From Halomonas sp. ALS9 (lineage in GTDB: Bacteria > Pseudomonadota > Gammaproteobacteria > Pseudomonadales > Halomonadaceae): 64,000 nucleotides of DNA. Positions 6,803-16,383 of the stretch are shown in pieces. How positions within the stretch are numbered: the first letter of the stretch is position 1; the number at the start of each line of letters is the position of its first letter. The notes under the pieces are model-generated. The model had not been told where the DNA came from and made no database searches. It saw only the letters and a program-made list of their open reading frames with translations. The stretch spans positions 1-64,000 of the forward strand of contig NZ_LXRG01000231.1 in NCBI RefSeq assembly GCF_001651035.1, in the 5' to 3' direction. The translations under genes and the position numbers were made by a program.

Positions 6803-8713
6803 ATGCGCGAGACAGTGACCAAAGGCTTGGCGCTCCTGCTGGGTGGGCTAATCCTTTATACCTCTGCCACTGGGCCATTCGAGAGCTTGATTCAGCGGAG
6901 TATCTTTCTCGCGCTGGTCATCCTGCTAGGGCTTGCCGTTTACCCATTAGGCGCAGGCAAGCGCTGGCGGCCGCTGGGCATTGCTATTGATGCGGTGCTG
7001 GCAGTGGGTGTGGTAGTTGCCTGTGGCTATGTGGCGCTGAACTACGAGCAAATTCTGGTCGAACTCCCCTGGGCGACACCTCGGGATATGCTGCTGACCG
7101 GCGTACTGCTGGTGGCGATTCTAGAGCTGTCACGCCGCGCCATCGGCGTGATCTTTCCACTGTTAGTGTTAGTGGGTTTGGCTTATGCGTTGTTTGGGGC
7201 GGTAATCCCTGGGCCGCTTGGCCACCGTGGGTTTGATCTTTACTACATGACCGAAACCATCTACCTCGGCGATTTAGGCTTGTGGGGCATGCTGGTGGGT
7301 GTCGCCGCGACGACCATTGCCGCCTTCGTACTGTTCGGCTGTTTGCTGCTACATACCGGAGGCGGCAATACCTTTATGGATTTGGCGTTGCGTATTAGCG
7401 GCCGCTCGCCGGGCGGTGCTGCCAAAGTGGCCACGGTGGCCTCCGGGCTGTTTGGCATGGTCAGCGGCAGCGCGGTAGCCAATGTCGCCACCACGGGCAA
7501 TTTCACCATTCCCATGATGAAGCGCTTGAACTACCCGCGCCCGTTCGCGGCTGGAGTTGAGGCCGTGGCCTCGACCGGTGGCCAAATAGCACCGCCAATT
7601 CTTGGTGCTGCGGCGTTTATCATGGCGGAGATTCTAGGCGAAAGTTACCTGCGTATCGCCTTAGCGGCTTTGCTGCCCGCGATCCTTTTCTACCTGGGGG
7701 TGTTTGTCACCATTCACTTGGTCGCCAAGCGCCGCCAACTGCAGGTAGTACCCGATGATGAGCTCCCCAGCTGGTCAGATGTGATACGCCCTGAACGAAT
7801 CATTCCCATTCTGGCCGCTTTGGGCGGGCTGTTTTACGGCGTACTTAGCGGCCGTTCGATTCAAATGTCGGCGTTCTACGGCATCTTAATGACCGTGCTA
7901 ACGTTCGTGCCTTTTGCGCTGATGGCCAAAATGTCGCTGCGCGAGATACTCGGCAAACTGGTGGCAGGCCTAGTCGATGCAGGCAAAGGCATGGTGATTA
8001 TCGGCGTGCTATTGGCCGGGGCACAGATTCTGGTGGCGATGATCGGTATGACCGGCATCGGTGTGACGTTAGCGAGTTTGATTGTCACGGTGGGCGGAGA
8101 ATCGCTGTTCCTGGTCGCCTTTATCGTTGGCGGCGTGTGCCTGATTTTAGGCATGGGCATTCCCACTACGGCAGCGTATGTGCTGGTGGCGTCGGTACTG
8201 GCTCCAGCGCTCACGGCCATTGGCGTTGAACCACTGATTGCCCACCTGTTTGTTTTCTACTTCGCTACCCTGTCGGTGATTACGCCGCCCGTCTGCATTG
8301 CGGTCTTTGTAGCCTCAGGTATTGCCGACACCAACTGGCTGCCTGCCGCGATTGAATCAGTGCGCTTGGCGGCGGCTATTTATGTGATCCCCTTCCTGCT
8401 GCTGATCTACCCGGCCTTAGCGGGGTTTGGTTCTGGCCTGGATATCATCTTGGCCAGCTGCCAAGGGGTGGTGTTCGTAATGGCGTTTGCCGCGCTGATG
8501 TCGCGGGTAGCCATGACGGGTAAGCGCTTGCTCGATGTCGTTGCGCTGATCGCGGTGATTGGGCTGGCGCTGACGCCCGGCTGGCTGACCACGCTGGCAG
8601 CGCTAGCGTTAATTATTGGGCTGTTTGTACGCCGCCGCTCGCTGCTAAGAGACGAGCTGAAGCCTGTTGCGGACGACCACCACTCTCTTCAGGCCAAGGA
8701 GACACAGCTATGA
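6803..8713 (+). CDS. TRAP transporter permease, fused small and large membrane subunits
   Basis: About 637 residues, nearly all hydrophobic. The N-terminal 4-span DctQ-like part is fused to a long DctM-like part with GLFGMVSGSAVANVATTG and GMGIPTTAAYVL, the motifs of TAXI-TRAP permeases. These use a Na+ gradient to drive uptake. Possible starts are TTG 6788, ATG 6797 and ATG 6803; GGAG at 6790-6793 is spaced best for 6803. Only about 20 bases separate it from the binding-protein gene and its stop overlaps the start of the AtuA-like gene (ATGA), so the genes are probably translationally coupled. Confidence 0.92.
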   Translation: MRETVTKGLALLLGGLILYTSATGPFESLIQRSIFLALVILLGLAVYPLGAGKRWRPLGIAIDAVLAVGVVVACGYVALNYEQILVELPWATPRDMLLTGVLLVAILELSRRAIGVIFPLLVLVGLAYALFGAVIPGPLGHRGFDLYYMTETIYLGDLGLWGMLVGVAATTIAAFVLFGCLLLHTGGGNTFMDLALRISGRSPGGAAKVATVASGLFGMVSGSAVANVATTGNFTIPMMKRLNYPRPFAAGVEAVASTGGQIAPPILGAAAFIMAEILGESYLRIALAALLPAILFYLGVFVTIHLVAKRRQLQVVPDDELPSWSDVIRPERIIPILAALGGLFYGVLSGRSIQMSAFYGILMTVLTFVPFALMAKMSLREILGKLVAGLVDAGKGMVIIGVLLAGAQILVAMIGMTGIGVTLASLIVTVGGESLFLVAFIVGGVCLILGMGIPTTAAYVLVASVLAPALTAIGVEPLIAHLFVFYFATLSVITPPVCIAVFVASGIADTNWLPAAIESVRLAAAIYVIPFLLLIYPALAGFGSGLDIILASCQGVVFVMAFAALMSRVAMTGKRLLDVVALIAVIGLALTPGWLTTLAALALIIGLFVRRRSLLRDELKPVADDHHSLQAKETQL

Positions 8714-10116
8714 GCTTTTTATTAGGCAGCGGGGCGGGCTTTTCCGGCGACCGTACCGATGCGGCCGTGGCGGTGGTGGCAGAGTTGATCAAGCGGCAGC
8801 AACCCTCCGCGCTAGTATTTGAAACCCTGGGCGAACGGACATTAGCGGCAGCCCACCGGGCGATGCGTGACGACCCCGAAAGCGGGTTTGAACCGCTGTT
8901 GGACGAGCTGCTGGCGCCGGTGCTGCGCGACTGCCTGGACCACGGCATTAAAGTTCTAGGCAACTTCGGTGCAGCGAACCCTGGCGGCGCGTGCCAGGTA
9001 ATTGCAGAGCTGGCCACACAGCTTGGGCGCGCGGATGTGCGCATTGCTCAGGTACATGGCGATGATATCCGACAGCAGCTACACAGCTTGGACTTACAGC
9101 GCTGGGAGGCCGAGCGGCTGGATATGCCGAGCGATGACGCCTTGATTTCAGCCAATGTCTACCTGGGTGCCAAGGCGCTGGCAGAAGCGTTGGCGATGCA
9201 GGCAGATGTAGTGGTCACCGGGCGCGTTGCCGACCCAGCGCTGTTTTTAGCGCCGCTGATGCACCACTTCGACTGGCGTTGGGACGATTGGGACCGTCTG
9301 GCCTGCGGCATGATGGCGGGTCATTTGGCAGAGTGCGGCGCCCAGGTGAGCGGCGGCTACTTTGCTGACCCAGGTTTTAAAGACGTACCGGAGCTTGCCA
9401 CAGTGGGCTATCCGATTATTGAAGTAGAGCAGGATGGCAGCCTTATTATTACCAAGCCCGCCAACACCGGCGGCTGTGTAACCGAGCAAACGGTGAAAGA
9501 ACAGCTGCTTTATGAAGTGCATGACCCGGCTAATTACCTGACCCCGGATGTCACGGTGAACCTTTCCCATGCCGAGGTGCGTCAGTTAGCACCCAACCGC
9601 GTGGCGGTGACGGGAATTCGCGGCAAGCCAGCGCCTGAGCGGCTAAAAACCACCGTGTGCTATGAAGGTGGCTGGCAGGGCGAGGCGGAGATTTCCTATG
9701 CAGGGCCCAACGCCCTGGCAAGGGCACAGCTTGCAGCGCAGGTGCTGCGTGAACGATTGGTGTTTCGTGCTCCCGCTGAGCTGCGTACCCGCTTGGATAT
9801 CATTGGCCTAAGCAGCGTATTTGATAGCGATAGCGGTGAGTTGCAGCGTAGCGCTTCAGCTCCTGCCAACGGCGATTATCGGCTGCGGCTGGCGGCCGAG
9901 CACAGCGAGCGGCGCTGGGTCGCCCGTGCCACCCAAGAGCTTCTGGCGCTTTACTGTGCCGGGCCTGCGGGAGGCGGTGGCGTGCGGCGCCAATTTCAAC
10001 GGCGAGTGTTTACGGCTTCATATTTGGTCAAGCGTAGCGACGTTCATGCCCATGCCAGCCTGTTTGAATCGTCGCCCCTCGGCGAACGTAGGAGTGAACG
10101 TTATGTTGCAAGCTGA
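8710..10116 (+). CDS. AtuA-like protein (DUF1446, acyclic terpene utilisation family)
   Basis: A 468-residue protein beginning MSFLLGSGAGFSGDRTDAA, with NFGAANPGG, TGRVADPALFLAPL and NTGGCVTEQTV, the conserved blocks of DUF1446/AtuA. The family takes its name from the Pseudomonas citronellol/geraniol gene atuA, but its members occur in many carboxylic-acid catabolic clusters and no defined reaction can be given. It starts inside the permease stop codon and its end overlaps the next small gene by 14 bases. The context suggests it acts on the substrate brought in by the TRAP system. Cytoplasmic. Confidence 0.85.
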   Translation: MSFLLGSGAGFSGDRTDAAVAVVAELIKRQQPSALVFETLGERTLAAAHRAMRDDPESGFEPLLDELLAPVLRDCLDHGIKVLGNFGAANPGGACQVIAELATQLGRADVRIAQVHGDDIRQQLHSLDLQRWEAERLDMPSDDALISANVYLGAKALAEALAMQADVVVTGRVADPALFLAPLMHHFDWRWDDWDRLACGMMAGHLAECGAQVSGGYFADPGFKDVPELATVGYPIIEVEQDGSLIITKPANTGGCVTEQTVKEQLLYEVHDPANYLTPDVTVNLSHAEVRQLAPNRVAVTGIRGKPAPERLKTTVCYEGGWQGEAEISYAGPNALARAQLAAQVLRERLVFRAPAELRTRLDIIGLSSVFDSDSGELQRSASAPANGDYRLRLAAEHSERRWVARATQELLALYCAGPAGGGGVRRQFQRRVFTASYLVKRSDVHAHASLFESSPLGERRSERYVAS

Positions 10117-10456
10117 ACACACGCAAACGCCGGTGCACCCGCATTCTCCTGTCACCCTTCATCAACTCGCCCATGCCCGTGCAGGCGATAAGGGCGAGCG
10201 GCTTAATGTGGCGTTATTTGCCTATGACCCAAACCACTACACCACCTTACTGGAGCAGGTAACCGAGGAGCGTGTGTTGGCGCTGTTTGCCCACCGCGGT
10301 GCCAGCCGAGTGCGGCGCTACCCTTTGCCTAATTTGGCGGGCATGAACTTCGTGATCGATGACGTGCTTCAGGGCGGCGTTAATGGCGCGCTCAACTTGG
10401 ATGGGCATGGCAAAACGCTGTCGTTTTTGCTGTTAAGTCTGGAGGTCAATGTCTAG
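10103..10456 (+). CDS. AtuA-related small protein, C-terminal partner
   Basis: A 117-residue protein, MLQAEHTQTPVHPHSP onward. The AHARAGDKGERLNVALF segment and the ending with VNGALNLDGHGKTLSFLLL are typical of the small AtuA-related domain that in many organisms is fused to, or encoded after, DUF1446 proteins. The ATG at 10103 is chosen because AGGAG lies eight bases upstream; the longer frame in the same phase lacks such a signal and overlaps the whole end of the preceding gene. Together the two genes look like a split two-part enzyme. Confidence 0.82.
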   Translation: MLQAEHTQTPVHPHSPVTLHQLAHARAGDKGERLNVALFAYDPNHYTTLLEQVTEERVLALFAHRGASRVRRYPLPNLAGMNFVIDDVLQGGVNGALNLDGHGKTLSFLLLSLEVNV

Positions 10457-10571
10457 CCATACCCCCGACCTAGGTCGTCATTACGCACTGCTCAAAACAC
10501 CTTACTATGTTGGCTAATGTATGCTTGCTAACAAATATAACAAGCTGTAACGGTGTTTAAGGAGCCGCTTA

Positions 10572-11795
10572 ATGACCGCAGCAACATTAAGTTCTCAGCG
10601 CTTTAAAGTGCTACTGGCGGGCGTTTTCAGCCAAATACTGTGCGTCGGGGTCGCTCGTTTTGCCTATACGCCGTTACTGCCGGTGATGCAGCAGCAGACC
10701 TGGATGGGCGACGCCGATGGCGGCTGGCTGGCGGCACTTAACTACGCGGGCTATATGCTGGGGGCGGTGCTGGCTGCTTCTATTCACAGTATTTATATCA
10801 AAGACACACTATTTCGCTGCGGGTTAATTCTAGCTGTATTCACCACGGCGGGTATGGCGCTCACCGAGCATTTCTGGGTCTGGGCAGGGCTGCGTTTTCT
10901 GGCCGGGCTTTCCAGCAGTGCTTCAATGCTATTAGCGTCAGGGCTGATTCTTCATTGGTTAATCCAGCACCGCCAGCGTGGCGAGCTGGGTATTCATTTT
11001 GCCGGTGTGGGCTTAGGCATGATTGTCGCGGCGGTGGCGGTGGAAATGATGCTGCAGCTCTCGTTTAGCTGGCAGACCCAGTGGTGGGGCTTTAGCCTGC
11101 TGGGTGCCGCACTGCTTGTGCCGGCCTGGCGCTGGCTGCCGCGCCCGGTAAAACCAGTGCTAGGTGCCCACTCAGCGAATAGCCAACCCACAATGCCGCC
11201 TACGCGCACCTTTATGCGCTGGATGCTCGCCGCCTACTTTTGTGCCGGTTACGGCTATGTGATCAGTGCGACCTTTTTAGTCGCTATCGTCGAGCGGGAA
11301 CCGCTGCTGGCGGGAATGGGTAACTGGACGTTCGCCCTGGCCGGTTTGGCCGCCGCCCCTGCGGTCATGCTATGGGATTTAGTTGCCCGACGGGTGGGCT
11401 ACCTGGGGGCACTGATTATCGCTATGGGGATTCAAGTGGTGGGCATAGTGCTGCCGGCTATTACCGCCAATGCCGCTGTGGTGCTGTTAAGCGCTGTGCT
11501 CTACGGTGGCACCTTTCTGGGCTGCGTCAGCCTGGTACTGACCATGGCGGGCAGGCTCTATCCGGCAAGCCCGGCACGGTTAATGGGCCAGATGACGCTG
11601 GCATACGGTGTCGCTCAAATATGCGCCCCAGCGTTAACCGGTATGTTAGCGGAAGCCTCTGGCCATTATGGCGTTGGGCTATGGTTGGCGGGCGGCTTTG
11701 TAACGCTTGGCGCCGTGTTGCTGGCCTGTTTACGCAAGGTGGATCAAACCGCTCAGCGCTTGGATGCCGCTGCCAAAGCCTCGGTGTACACCTAG
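10572..11795 (+). CDS. YbfB/YjiJ-type MFS transporter
   Basis: A 407-residue, twelve-span membrane protein. VARFAYTPLLPVMQQQ and NYAGYMLGAVLAA near the N-terminus are typical of the YbfB/YjiJ branch of the major facilitator superfamily. Substrate unknown. GGAG precedes the ATG, and 115 bases separate it from the AtuA-like pair, so it may have its own promoter. A role in the same catabolic pathway is possible from position only. Confidence 0.88.
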   Translation: MTAATLSSQRFKVLLAGVFSQILCVGVARFAYTPLLPVMQQQTWMGDADGGWLAALNYAGYMLGAVLAASIHSIYIKDTLFRCGLILAVFTTAGMALTEHFWVWAGLRFLAGLSSSASMLLASGLILHWLIQHRQRGELGIHFAGVGLGMIVAAVAVEMMLQLSFSWQTQWWGFSLLGAALLVPAWRWLPRPVKPVLGAHSANSQPTMPPTRTFMRWMLAAYFCAGYGYVISATFLVAIVEREPLLAGMGNWTFALAGLAAAPAVMLWDLVARRVGYLGALIIAMGIQVVGIVLPAITANAAVVLLSAVLYGGTFLGCVSLVLTMAGRLYPASPARLMGQMTLAYGVAQICAPALTGMLAEASGHYGVGLWLAGGFVTLGAVLLACLRKVDQTAQRLDAAAKASVYT

Positions 11796-11911
11796 GGGTT
11801 AGCGCCTAGGGCCTAGCCCTTAGGATCTAGCCCTTAAGAATAGCGCCGAGTGGGCATTACCCACGAAATCCTTTAGGATAATCGCCTTTTTCTGACGGGA
11901 TAAATGGGCAA

Positions 11912-13375
11912 ATGACCACTTCTGGGCAACCTCGCACTCAGTGGCTAGGCCGCTGGGGCTTTATGTTGGCAGCCACCGGCTCTGCGGTGGGGCTGGGCAA
12001 TATCTGGAAATTTCCCTACATGACTGGGGAGTTTGGCGGCGGCGCCTTTGTATTGGTTTATCTGGCCTGTATCTTTGCTGTGGGTGTGCCGGTAATGATG
12101 GCAGAGATCGCTTTTGGGCGACGTGGTCGCGGCAGCCCGGTAAACGCCATTCGCCGTGTGGTCAACGAATCTGGCCGTTCATCGGCGTGGTCGTTGATTG
12201 GTTGGATGGCCATGCTGTGCGGTTTTATGATCTTGTCGTTCTACGTGGTGGTGGCGGGCTGGTCGTTCTCCTATCTGTGGAAAATGCTCACCGGCGGACT
12301 TGCGGGCAGCAGCGTCGATGATATGGCCGCTGTGTTTGGTGCCAATAACGACAACCCGCTCAACCTTGGTTTTTGGAGCACCTTGGTAACGCTACTGACG
12401 ATGCTGATCGTGGGCAAAGGCGTGCAGCAGGGGATCGAGAAGAGCGTTAGCTGGATGATGCCGGGGCTGGTGGTCATGCTGGTGGTGCTGATTGGTTTTG
12501 GCATGTTTTCCGGCGGTTTTGGCGCCGCGGTCAATTTCCTGTTCTCGTTTAACGCGGGGAGCCTTTCCAGCGAGGGTATGCTGGCAGCCCTTGGGCATGC
12601 ATTTTTTACCCTATCGCTGGGCTCCGGGGCGATTCTCACCTACGGCAGCTACCTGCCTAAAGGCGCCTCAATTGGTGGCACTACGATTAGTGTGGCGGTG
12701 GCGGATACCGTGGTGGCGCTAATGGCGGGGCTGGCGATCTTCCCGGTGATTTTTGCCAACGGCATGAACCCCGGCGAAGGCCCTGGGCTGATTTTTATGA
12801 GCCTGCCGCTGGCCTTTCAGGCAATGCCGCTTGGCACGCTGTTTGGCATCTTGTTCTTCCTTATGCTCTCCATGGCGGCGTTAACCTCCTCGATCTCTAT
12901 GGTCGAGGCCACGGTTTCCTGGCTGTGCGATAACAAAGGCATCTCGCGTTCGAAAGCCTCCTGGGGAACAGGCATTGTGCTGTGGGTGATCAGCACCTTA
13001 GCGATGCTGTCGTTTAACCTTGGGGCTGACTGGACACTGGGCGGTAAAAATTTCTTTGATTGGCTGGATTATTTAACCTCACGCTGGATGATGCCGCTGG
13101 GTGGCTTGGGCACGGTGGTGTTGGCTGGGTTTGTGCTGAAAAGCAACACCTTCCGCGACGAGCTGGGGCTGTCCCCTTTGGCTTACGCGCTGTGGCTGAC
13201 CATGGTGCGCTATGTTAGCCCGCTGGGAATTGTGGTGATTTTTGTCGACGCGCTGGGTGTCTATCAGGTTTCGTTTGCCGCCCACTGGCCGTGGCTGCTA
13301 GCGATTCTGGCCGCCATGGCGGTGCTTGGCGAAAGCCTAAGCCCACGCTTGCGTCACGCGCTGAAAACAGCGTAA
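11912..13375 (+). CDS. Sodium-dependent neurotransmitter-type (NSS) transporter
   Basis: A 487-residue protein. WGFMLAATGSAVGLGNIWKF at the N-terminus is the signature of the NSS/SNF family (LeuT, TnaT relatives), including the unwound part of TM1 that binds Na+ and substrate. About twelve membrane spans follow. The family couples Na+ to amino acid or related amine uptake; the specific substrate cannot be read from sequence. A 116-base spacer with short CTAG-containing repeats precedes it. Confidence 0.92.
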   Translation: MTTSGQPRTQWLGRWGFMLAATGSAVGLGNIWKFPYMTGEFGGGAFVLVYLACIFAVGVPVMMAEIAFGRRGRGSPVNAIRRVVNESGRSSAWSLIGWMAMLCGFMILSFYVVVAGWSFSYLWKMLTGGLAGSSVDDMAAVFGANNDNPLNLGFWSTLVTLLTMLIVGKGVQQGIEKSVSWMMPGLVVMLVVLIGFGMFSGGFGAAVNFLFSFNAGSLSSEGMLAALGHAFFTLSLGSGAILTYGSYLPKGASIGGTTISVAVADTVVALMAGLAIFPVIFANGMNPGEGPGLIFMSLPLAFQAMPLGTLFGILFFLMLSMAALTSSISMVEATVSWLCDNKGISRSKASWGTGIVLWVISTLAMLSFNLGADWTLGGKNFFDWLDYLTSRWMMPLGGLGTVVLAGFVLKSNTFRDELGLSPLAYALWLTMVRYVSPLGIVVIFVDALGVYQVSFAAHWPWLLAILAAMAVLGESLSPRLRHALKTA

Positions 13376-13379
13376 TACG

Positions 13380-14489
13380 CTACGGCATCTGCCCCGATAA
13401 CAAACGCTGCTGCTGAGCTTTCACTTCATCGCTGCGCAGCGGCGTTTGGCAGGTCGCATACACTTCTGTTAGGAATCGCTTGCGTGACCCTCGGTAGGTA
13501 CCGCTAAGTAGCGCCGCCTGGGTAAGCGTATTAAGCAGTGTTTTACGTGACTCCCCCGTCAGTTGCGCATAGCCCTGTAGGGCAGTTGGCCAATCAACGT
13601 CAATTGCCAGTGGTTTATCAGGCAGGCTGTTCAGCAGGCGAGCCAATAGCAGCACTAGATTTGGGTGCGGGTGCTGATTGCGCATAATTAGCTCACCCAC
13701 CCCCTGGGCTACCAGGCGTCGGGTGTGTTCATCGCTATCAGTCAGCGTTTCCATCAAGTGCTTAACCAGGGCGGGGCCACGCGCCTGCAAGTAAGCTTCT
13801 TGAATAATGCGTGCGGCTATCCAGGCGTTCCATACGGCGTACAGCGGCCCGGTTAATATGGGTAGAAAGCCGCGCAACGTCAGTCGTCCCAATAGCCGAC
13901 GCAGCAGTAAACGCAGCAGAAAGCTGCTTAAGCTGATTTTTAAACGGTAAAGCAGCGCTCGAAGCGTTAGCTTCCAGCCATGCAGGTAAGCGTGGGGGTC
14001 TACGCCATAAATAAGACTACCAGGACTGGGGTATTCCAGTGCCGACCGGGAAATGCCGTGAACGGTCAACTGAATATCGGGTTCAAGAGCTTCTGTTTGG
14101 CCGTAACGTAGGCCCGCCAAACGGGTAATACGCGCCACGCCGCGCAGTGCATTCCAGTATAAAAAGCCGATTTCCAGCGCGGTAACCAAGCCTGCGACGG
14201 CCAGATAGCCACTCCAGTAGGGGAGTTGCTCCCTAAGGCTCATGGCTTCCCAGTGGCTAGTGGCAAACTCACGCATCCACCATTCGGCGCTGCCAATCAG
14301 CGTGCCGGAAATCAACCCAGCGAGCGCTGCCCAGGCGATAATCCAGCGCCGTGCCCGCTTCAGGGCCTGCGGATCGGGGGAATTAAGTGCTGGGTGGCGG
14401 CGTAAATAGCCCTGTACATAGCGGCTAGCCCAGCGCTGCGCTAGCCCGGGGGCTGGGGCGTATTCTTTATCTGGCCGAGTGAGGGACAT
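13380..14489 (-). CDS. Membrane protein of the LBF_2804 type, function unknown
   Basis: A 369-residue protein with two or three clear membrane spans in its first half (around residues 48-65, 92-110 and 200-215), an arginine/leucine-rich amphipathic stretch (LLRLLLRRLLGRLTLRGFLP) and a soluble C-terminal third. The segment PDIQLTVHGISRSALEYPSPGSL matches my recollection of LBF_2804 family proteins, which have no assigned function. It is convergent with the NSS gene, with only four bases between stops, and lies downstream of umuC on the same strand. Confidence 0.6.
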   Translation of the reverse strand: MSLTRPDKEYAPAPGLAQRWASRYVQGYLRRHPALNSPDPQALKRARRWIIAWAALAGLISGTLIGSAEWWMREFATSHWEAMSLREQLPYWSGYLAVAGLVTALEIGFLYWNALRGVARITRLAGLRYGQTEALEPDIQLTVHGISRSALEYPSPGSLIYGVDPHAYLHGWKLTLRALLYRLKISLSSFLLRLLLRRLLGRLTLRGFLPILTGPLYAVWNAWIAARIIQEAYLQARGPALVKHLMETLTDSDEHTRRLVAQGVGELIMRNQHPHPNLVLLLARLLNSLPDKPLAIDVDWPTALQGYAQLTGESRKTLLNTLTQAALLSGTYRGSRKRFLTEVYATCQTPLRSDEVKAQQQRLLSGQMP

Positions 14490-14531
14490 AAAAACAGCGG
14501 TTCCTGCGCATTGGTTCTTCCAGGGTAGCGG

Positions 14532-15833
14532 TTAGGTTCGTGAAGTACACGCATGAATAGCGCCGGGGTGAGTGCCTACTTTCATAAGTTCATCCCAGCG
14601 CGTGGTATAGCGGTCTGAGCGATGAGCGCAGCGTAACTGCCAGGCGGCAGGTGCGTTCGTCATGCCAAAGCTGATCGTGCCTTGCCCCATACGCTGGTTA
14701 ATTTGATCCACCGTTGCCATTAAAAACGGGTGACGATTCCGGGTGGGCGGATGTAGCAACGAAAGCTGATGCTGCTCAGCGTCCACCAAATCCAACAGCA
14801 TTACGCCAGCCTTCATAAACCGGTAGCTGGGACGATGCATTTGCTCAAGCCCTTGGCGAACGGCGTCGAGGATAATACGAGTGTCGTCGCTGGGTGAGGG
14901 CAGCGCTATTAAGGCATGGGGATTATATTGTAACTGGTCGCGGCGGTGGCGGTTGGTATTCAGAAATACCATTACCGCACGGGCCAGGCTCTGCTGTTCG
15001 CGCAGTTTTTCAGCACTACGCTGGGCGTGGCGTCGCAGGGCGTTATGTACTTCGGCAAAAACGCCGGTGGGTTGGCCGAAAGAGCGCGAGGTCATAATGC
15101 GCTCTCGGGGCTTATCTATTGCGTTCATCTCCAAACAGGGTACGCCGCGCAGCTCAAGCGCGGTGCGTGCTAGCACCACCGAGAAACGCTTGCGGAGCTG
15201 TTTTTCATTGCTTTCACGCAAGTCCCAGGCGGTGTTAACGCCGCCAATGGCCAAACGCTCGGCGAGTCGATGGCCGACGCCCCAAACACTGCCTACCGGC
15301 GTACGTTTGAGCAACGCCTGCGTGGTGTGATTCTGTCCATCAAGCAAGCAAACGCCTTGGTAGTGAGGGTATTGCTTGGCAAGGTGATTGGCCAGTTTGG
15401 CGAGCGTATGCGTGGGTGCCAGCCCAATACACACCGGCAAGCCCAAGTGGCGGCGTATACGCTGGCGCAGGCGTCGCCCTAGCGCCGCACATTGTTCTGT
15501 AGTGAGACCTTCTAAATAGACAAACATCTCATCGATTGAGTAGGGCGCAACCGCAGGGCAGGCATCACGCAGTAGTTGGGCCAGTCGCCCCGACATATCA
15601 CCGTACAGCTCGTAGTTAGACGACAGAAGATGGATCTCGCCGCGCTGGCGCAGTCCTTCAAGCTTGAAGGCGGGCGTCCCCATGGGAATATCCAGTGCTT
15701 TCAATTCGGCTGAACGGGCGATCACACAGCCATCGTTGTTTGACATCACCCCCACGGGCCTGCCTTCAAGCTTGGGCTGAAACACCCGCTCGCAGCTTAC
15801 GTAGAAGTTGTTGGCATCGACTAGACCAATCAT
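14532..15833 (-). CDS. umuC: UmuC, Y-family DNA polymerase V catalytic subunit
   Basis: A 433-residue protein beginning MIGLVDANNFYVSCERVFQP, the Y-family palm with its first metal-binding aspartate. NNDGCVIARSAELKALDIPMG and APYSIDEMFVYLEGL carry the remaining catalytic acidic residues. The C-terminal part has the little-finger and UmuC-specific regions. With two processed UmuD' subunits it forms Pol V, which copies damaged DNA during the SOS response. It follows umuD by 45 bases and is presumably cotranscribed from the SOS-box promoter. Confidence 0.95.
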   Translation of the reverse strand: MIGLVDANNFYVSCERVFQPKLEGRPVGVMSNNDGCVIARSAELKALDIPMGTPAFKLEGLRQRGEIHLLSSNYELYGDMSGRLAQLLRDACPAVAPYSIDEMFVYLEGLTTEQCAALGRRLRQRIRRHLGLPVCIGLAPTHTLAKLANHLAKQYPHYQGVCLLDGQNHTTQALLKRTPVGSVWGVGHRLAERLAIGGVNTAWDLRESNEKQLRKRFSVVLARTALELRGVPCLEMNAIDKPRERIMTSRSFGQPTGVFAEVHNALRRHAQRSAEKLREQQSLARAVMVFLNTNRHRRDQLQYNPHALIALPSPSDDTRIILDAVRQGLEQMHRPSYRFMKAGVMLLDLVDAEQHQLSLLHPPTRNRHPFLMATVDQINQRMGQGTISFGMTNAPAAWQLRCAHRSDRYTTRWDELMKVGTHPGAIHACTSRT

Positions 15834-15878
15834 CGCAAGTCCTCATCTCGAATATGCGTGTTTGCGCAAACAAGCATG

Positions 15879-16331
15879 TCAACGCACATACTCGTGCACC
15901 ACGGTGCGCACCACACCCCATAGCTGGCAGTCGCTGCCTTCAAGGGGCAGCGGCGGGTAGTTTGGGTGGCTTGAACATAGATGCGGTGTGCCCCGGTAAA
16001 GCGCATAGCGTTTAATCAACGCCTCGCCCTCCAGCATAGCGACCAAAATATGCCCCAGACGCGGCTCAATACTGCGGTCAACAATCAGCAGGTCGCCTTC
16101 AAAAATACCCCAACCTTCCATACTGTCGCCGGTGGCGGTGACATAAAACGTCGCGGTGGGGTTTTTAACCAGCCGTGTATTGAGATCCAGCGTGCATGGC
16201 TCGTAATCCTGGGCAGGTGAAGGAAAGCCGCTAAAACCAGCGCGGCCCAGAAAAGTTAAATAAGGCAGCGGCTGAGAGGTTAACGGCAAGGCTGGCGTAA
16301 GGTGATCTGACTGGCCCGGCATCGTCGGCAT
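15879..16331 (-). CDS. umuD: UmuD, self-cleaving Pol V subunit (S24 family)
   Basis: A 150-residue LexA-like protein. The catalytic serine is in ATGDSMEG (S70) and the lysine in EGEALIKRY (K107). RecA-stimulated self-cleavage normally cuts a Cys-Gly or Ala-Gly bond just before FPSPA; here the site reads FSGFPSPAQDY, so the P1 residue is serine (S34-G35). The first ATG has AGGA almost touching it, whereas an ATG three codons on (16322) has it eight bases upstream and may be the true start. A LexA box lies 14 bases upstream. Confidence 0.93.
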   Translation of the reverse strand: MPTMPGQSDHLTPALPLTSQPLPYLTFLGRAGFSGFPSPAQDYEPCTLDLNTRLVKNPTATFYVTATGDSMEGWGIFEGDLLIVDRSIEPRLGHILVAMLEGEALIKRYALYRGTPHLCSSHPNYPPLPLEGSDCQLWGVVRTVVHEYVR

Positions 16332-16344
16332 CCTGATTTTAAAA

Positions 16345-16364
16345 TATTGTATAAATATACAGTA
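16345..16364 (-). promoter_or_regulatory. SOS (LexA) box upstream of umuDC
   Basis: On the minus strand the site reads TACTGTATATTTATACAATA, matching the consensus CTG-N10-CAG with one change (CAA). It lies immediately before umuD. Being near-palindromic, it could also control a rightward transcript that starts with the short frame at 16384. Confidence 0.92.
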
Positions 16365-16383
16365 TTTTTTGAGGCGAGAGAAA

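Noticed and set aside
9821..10102. Long in-phase N-terminal extension of the small AtuA-related gene
   Set aside because: It overlaps the AtuA-like coding sequence in another frame, and the ATG at 10103 has a good ribosome-binding site and gives the family's normal length.
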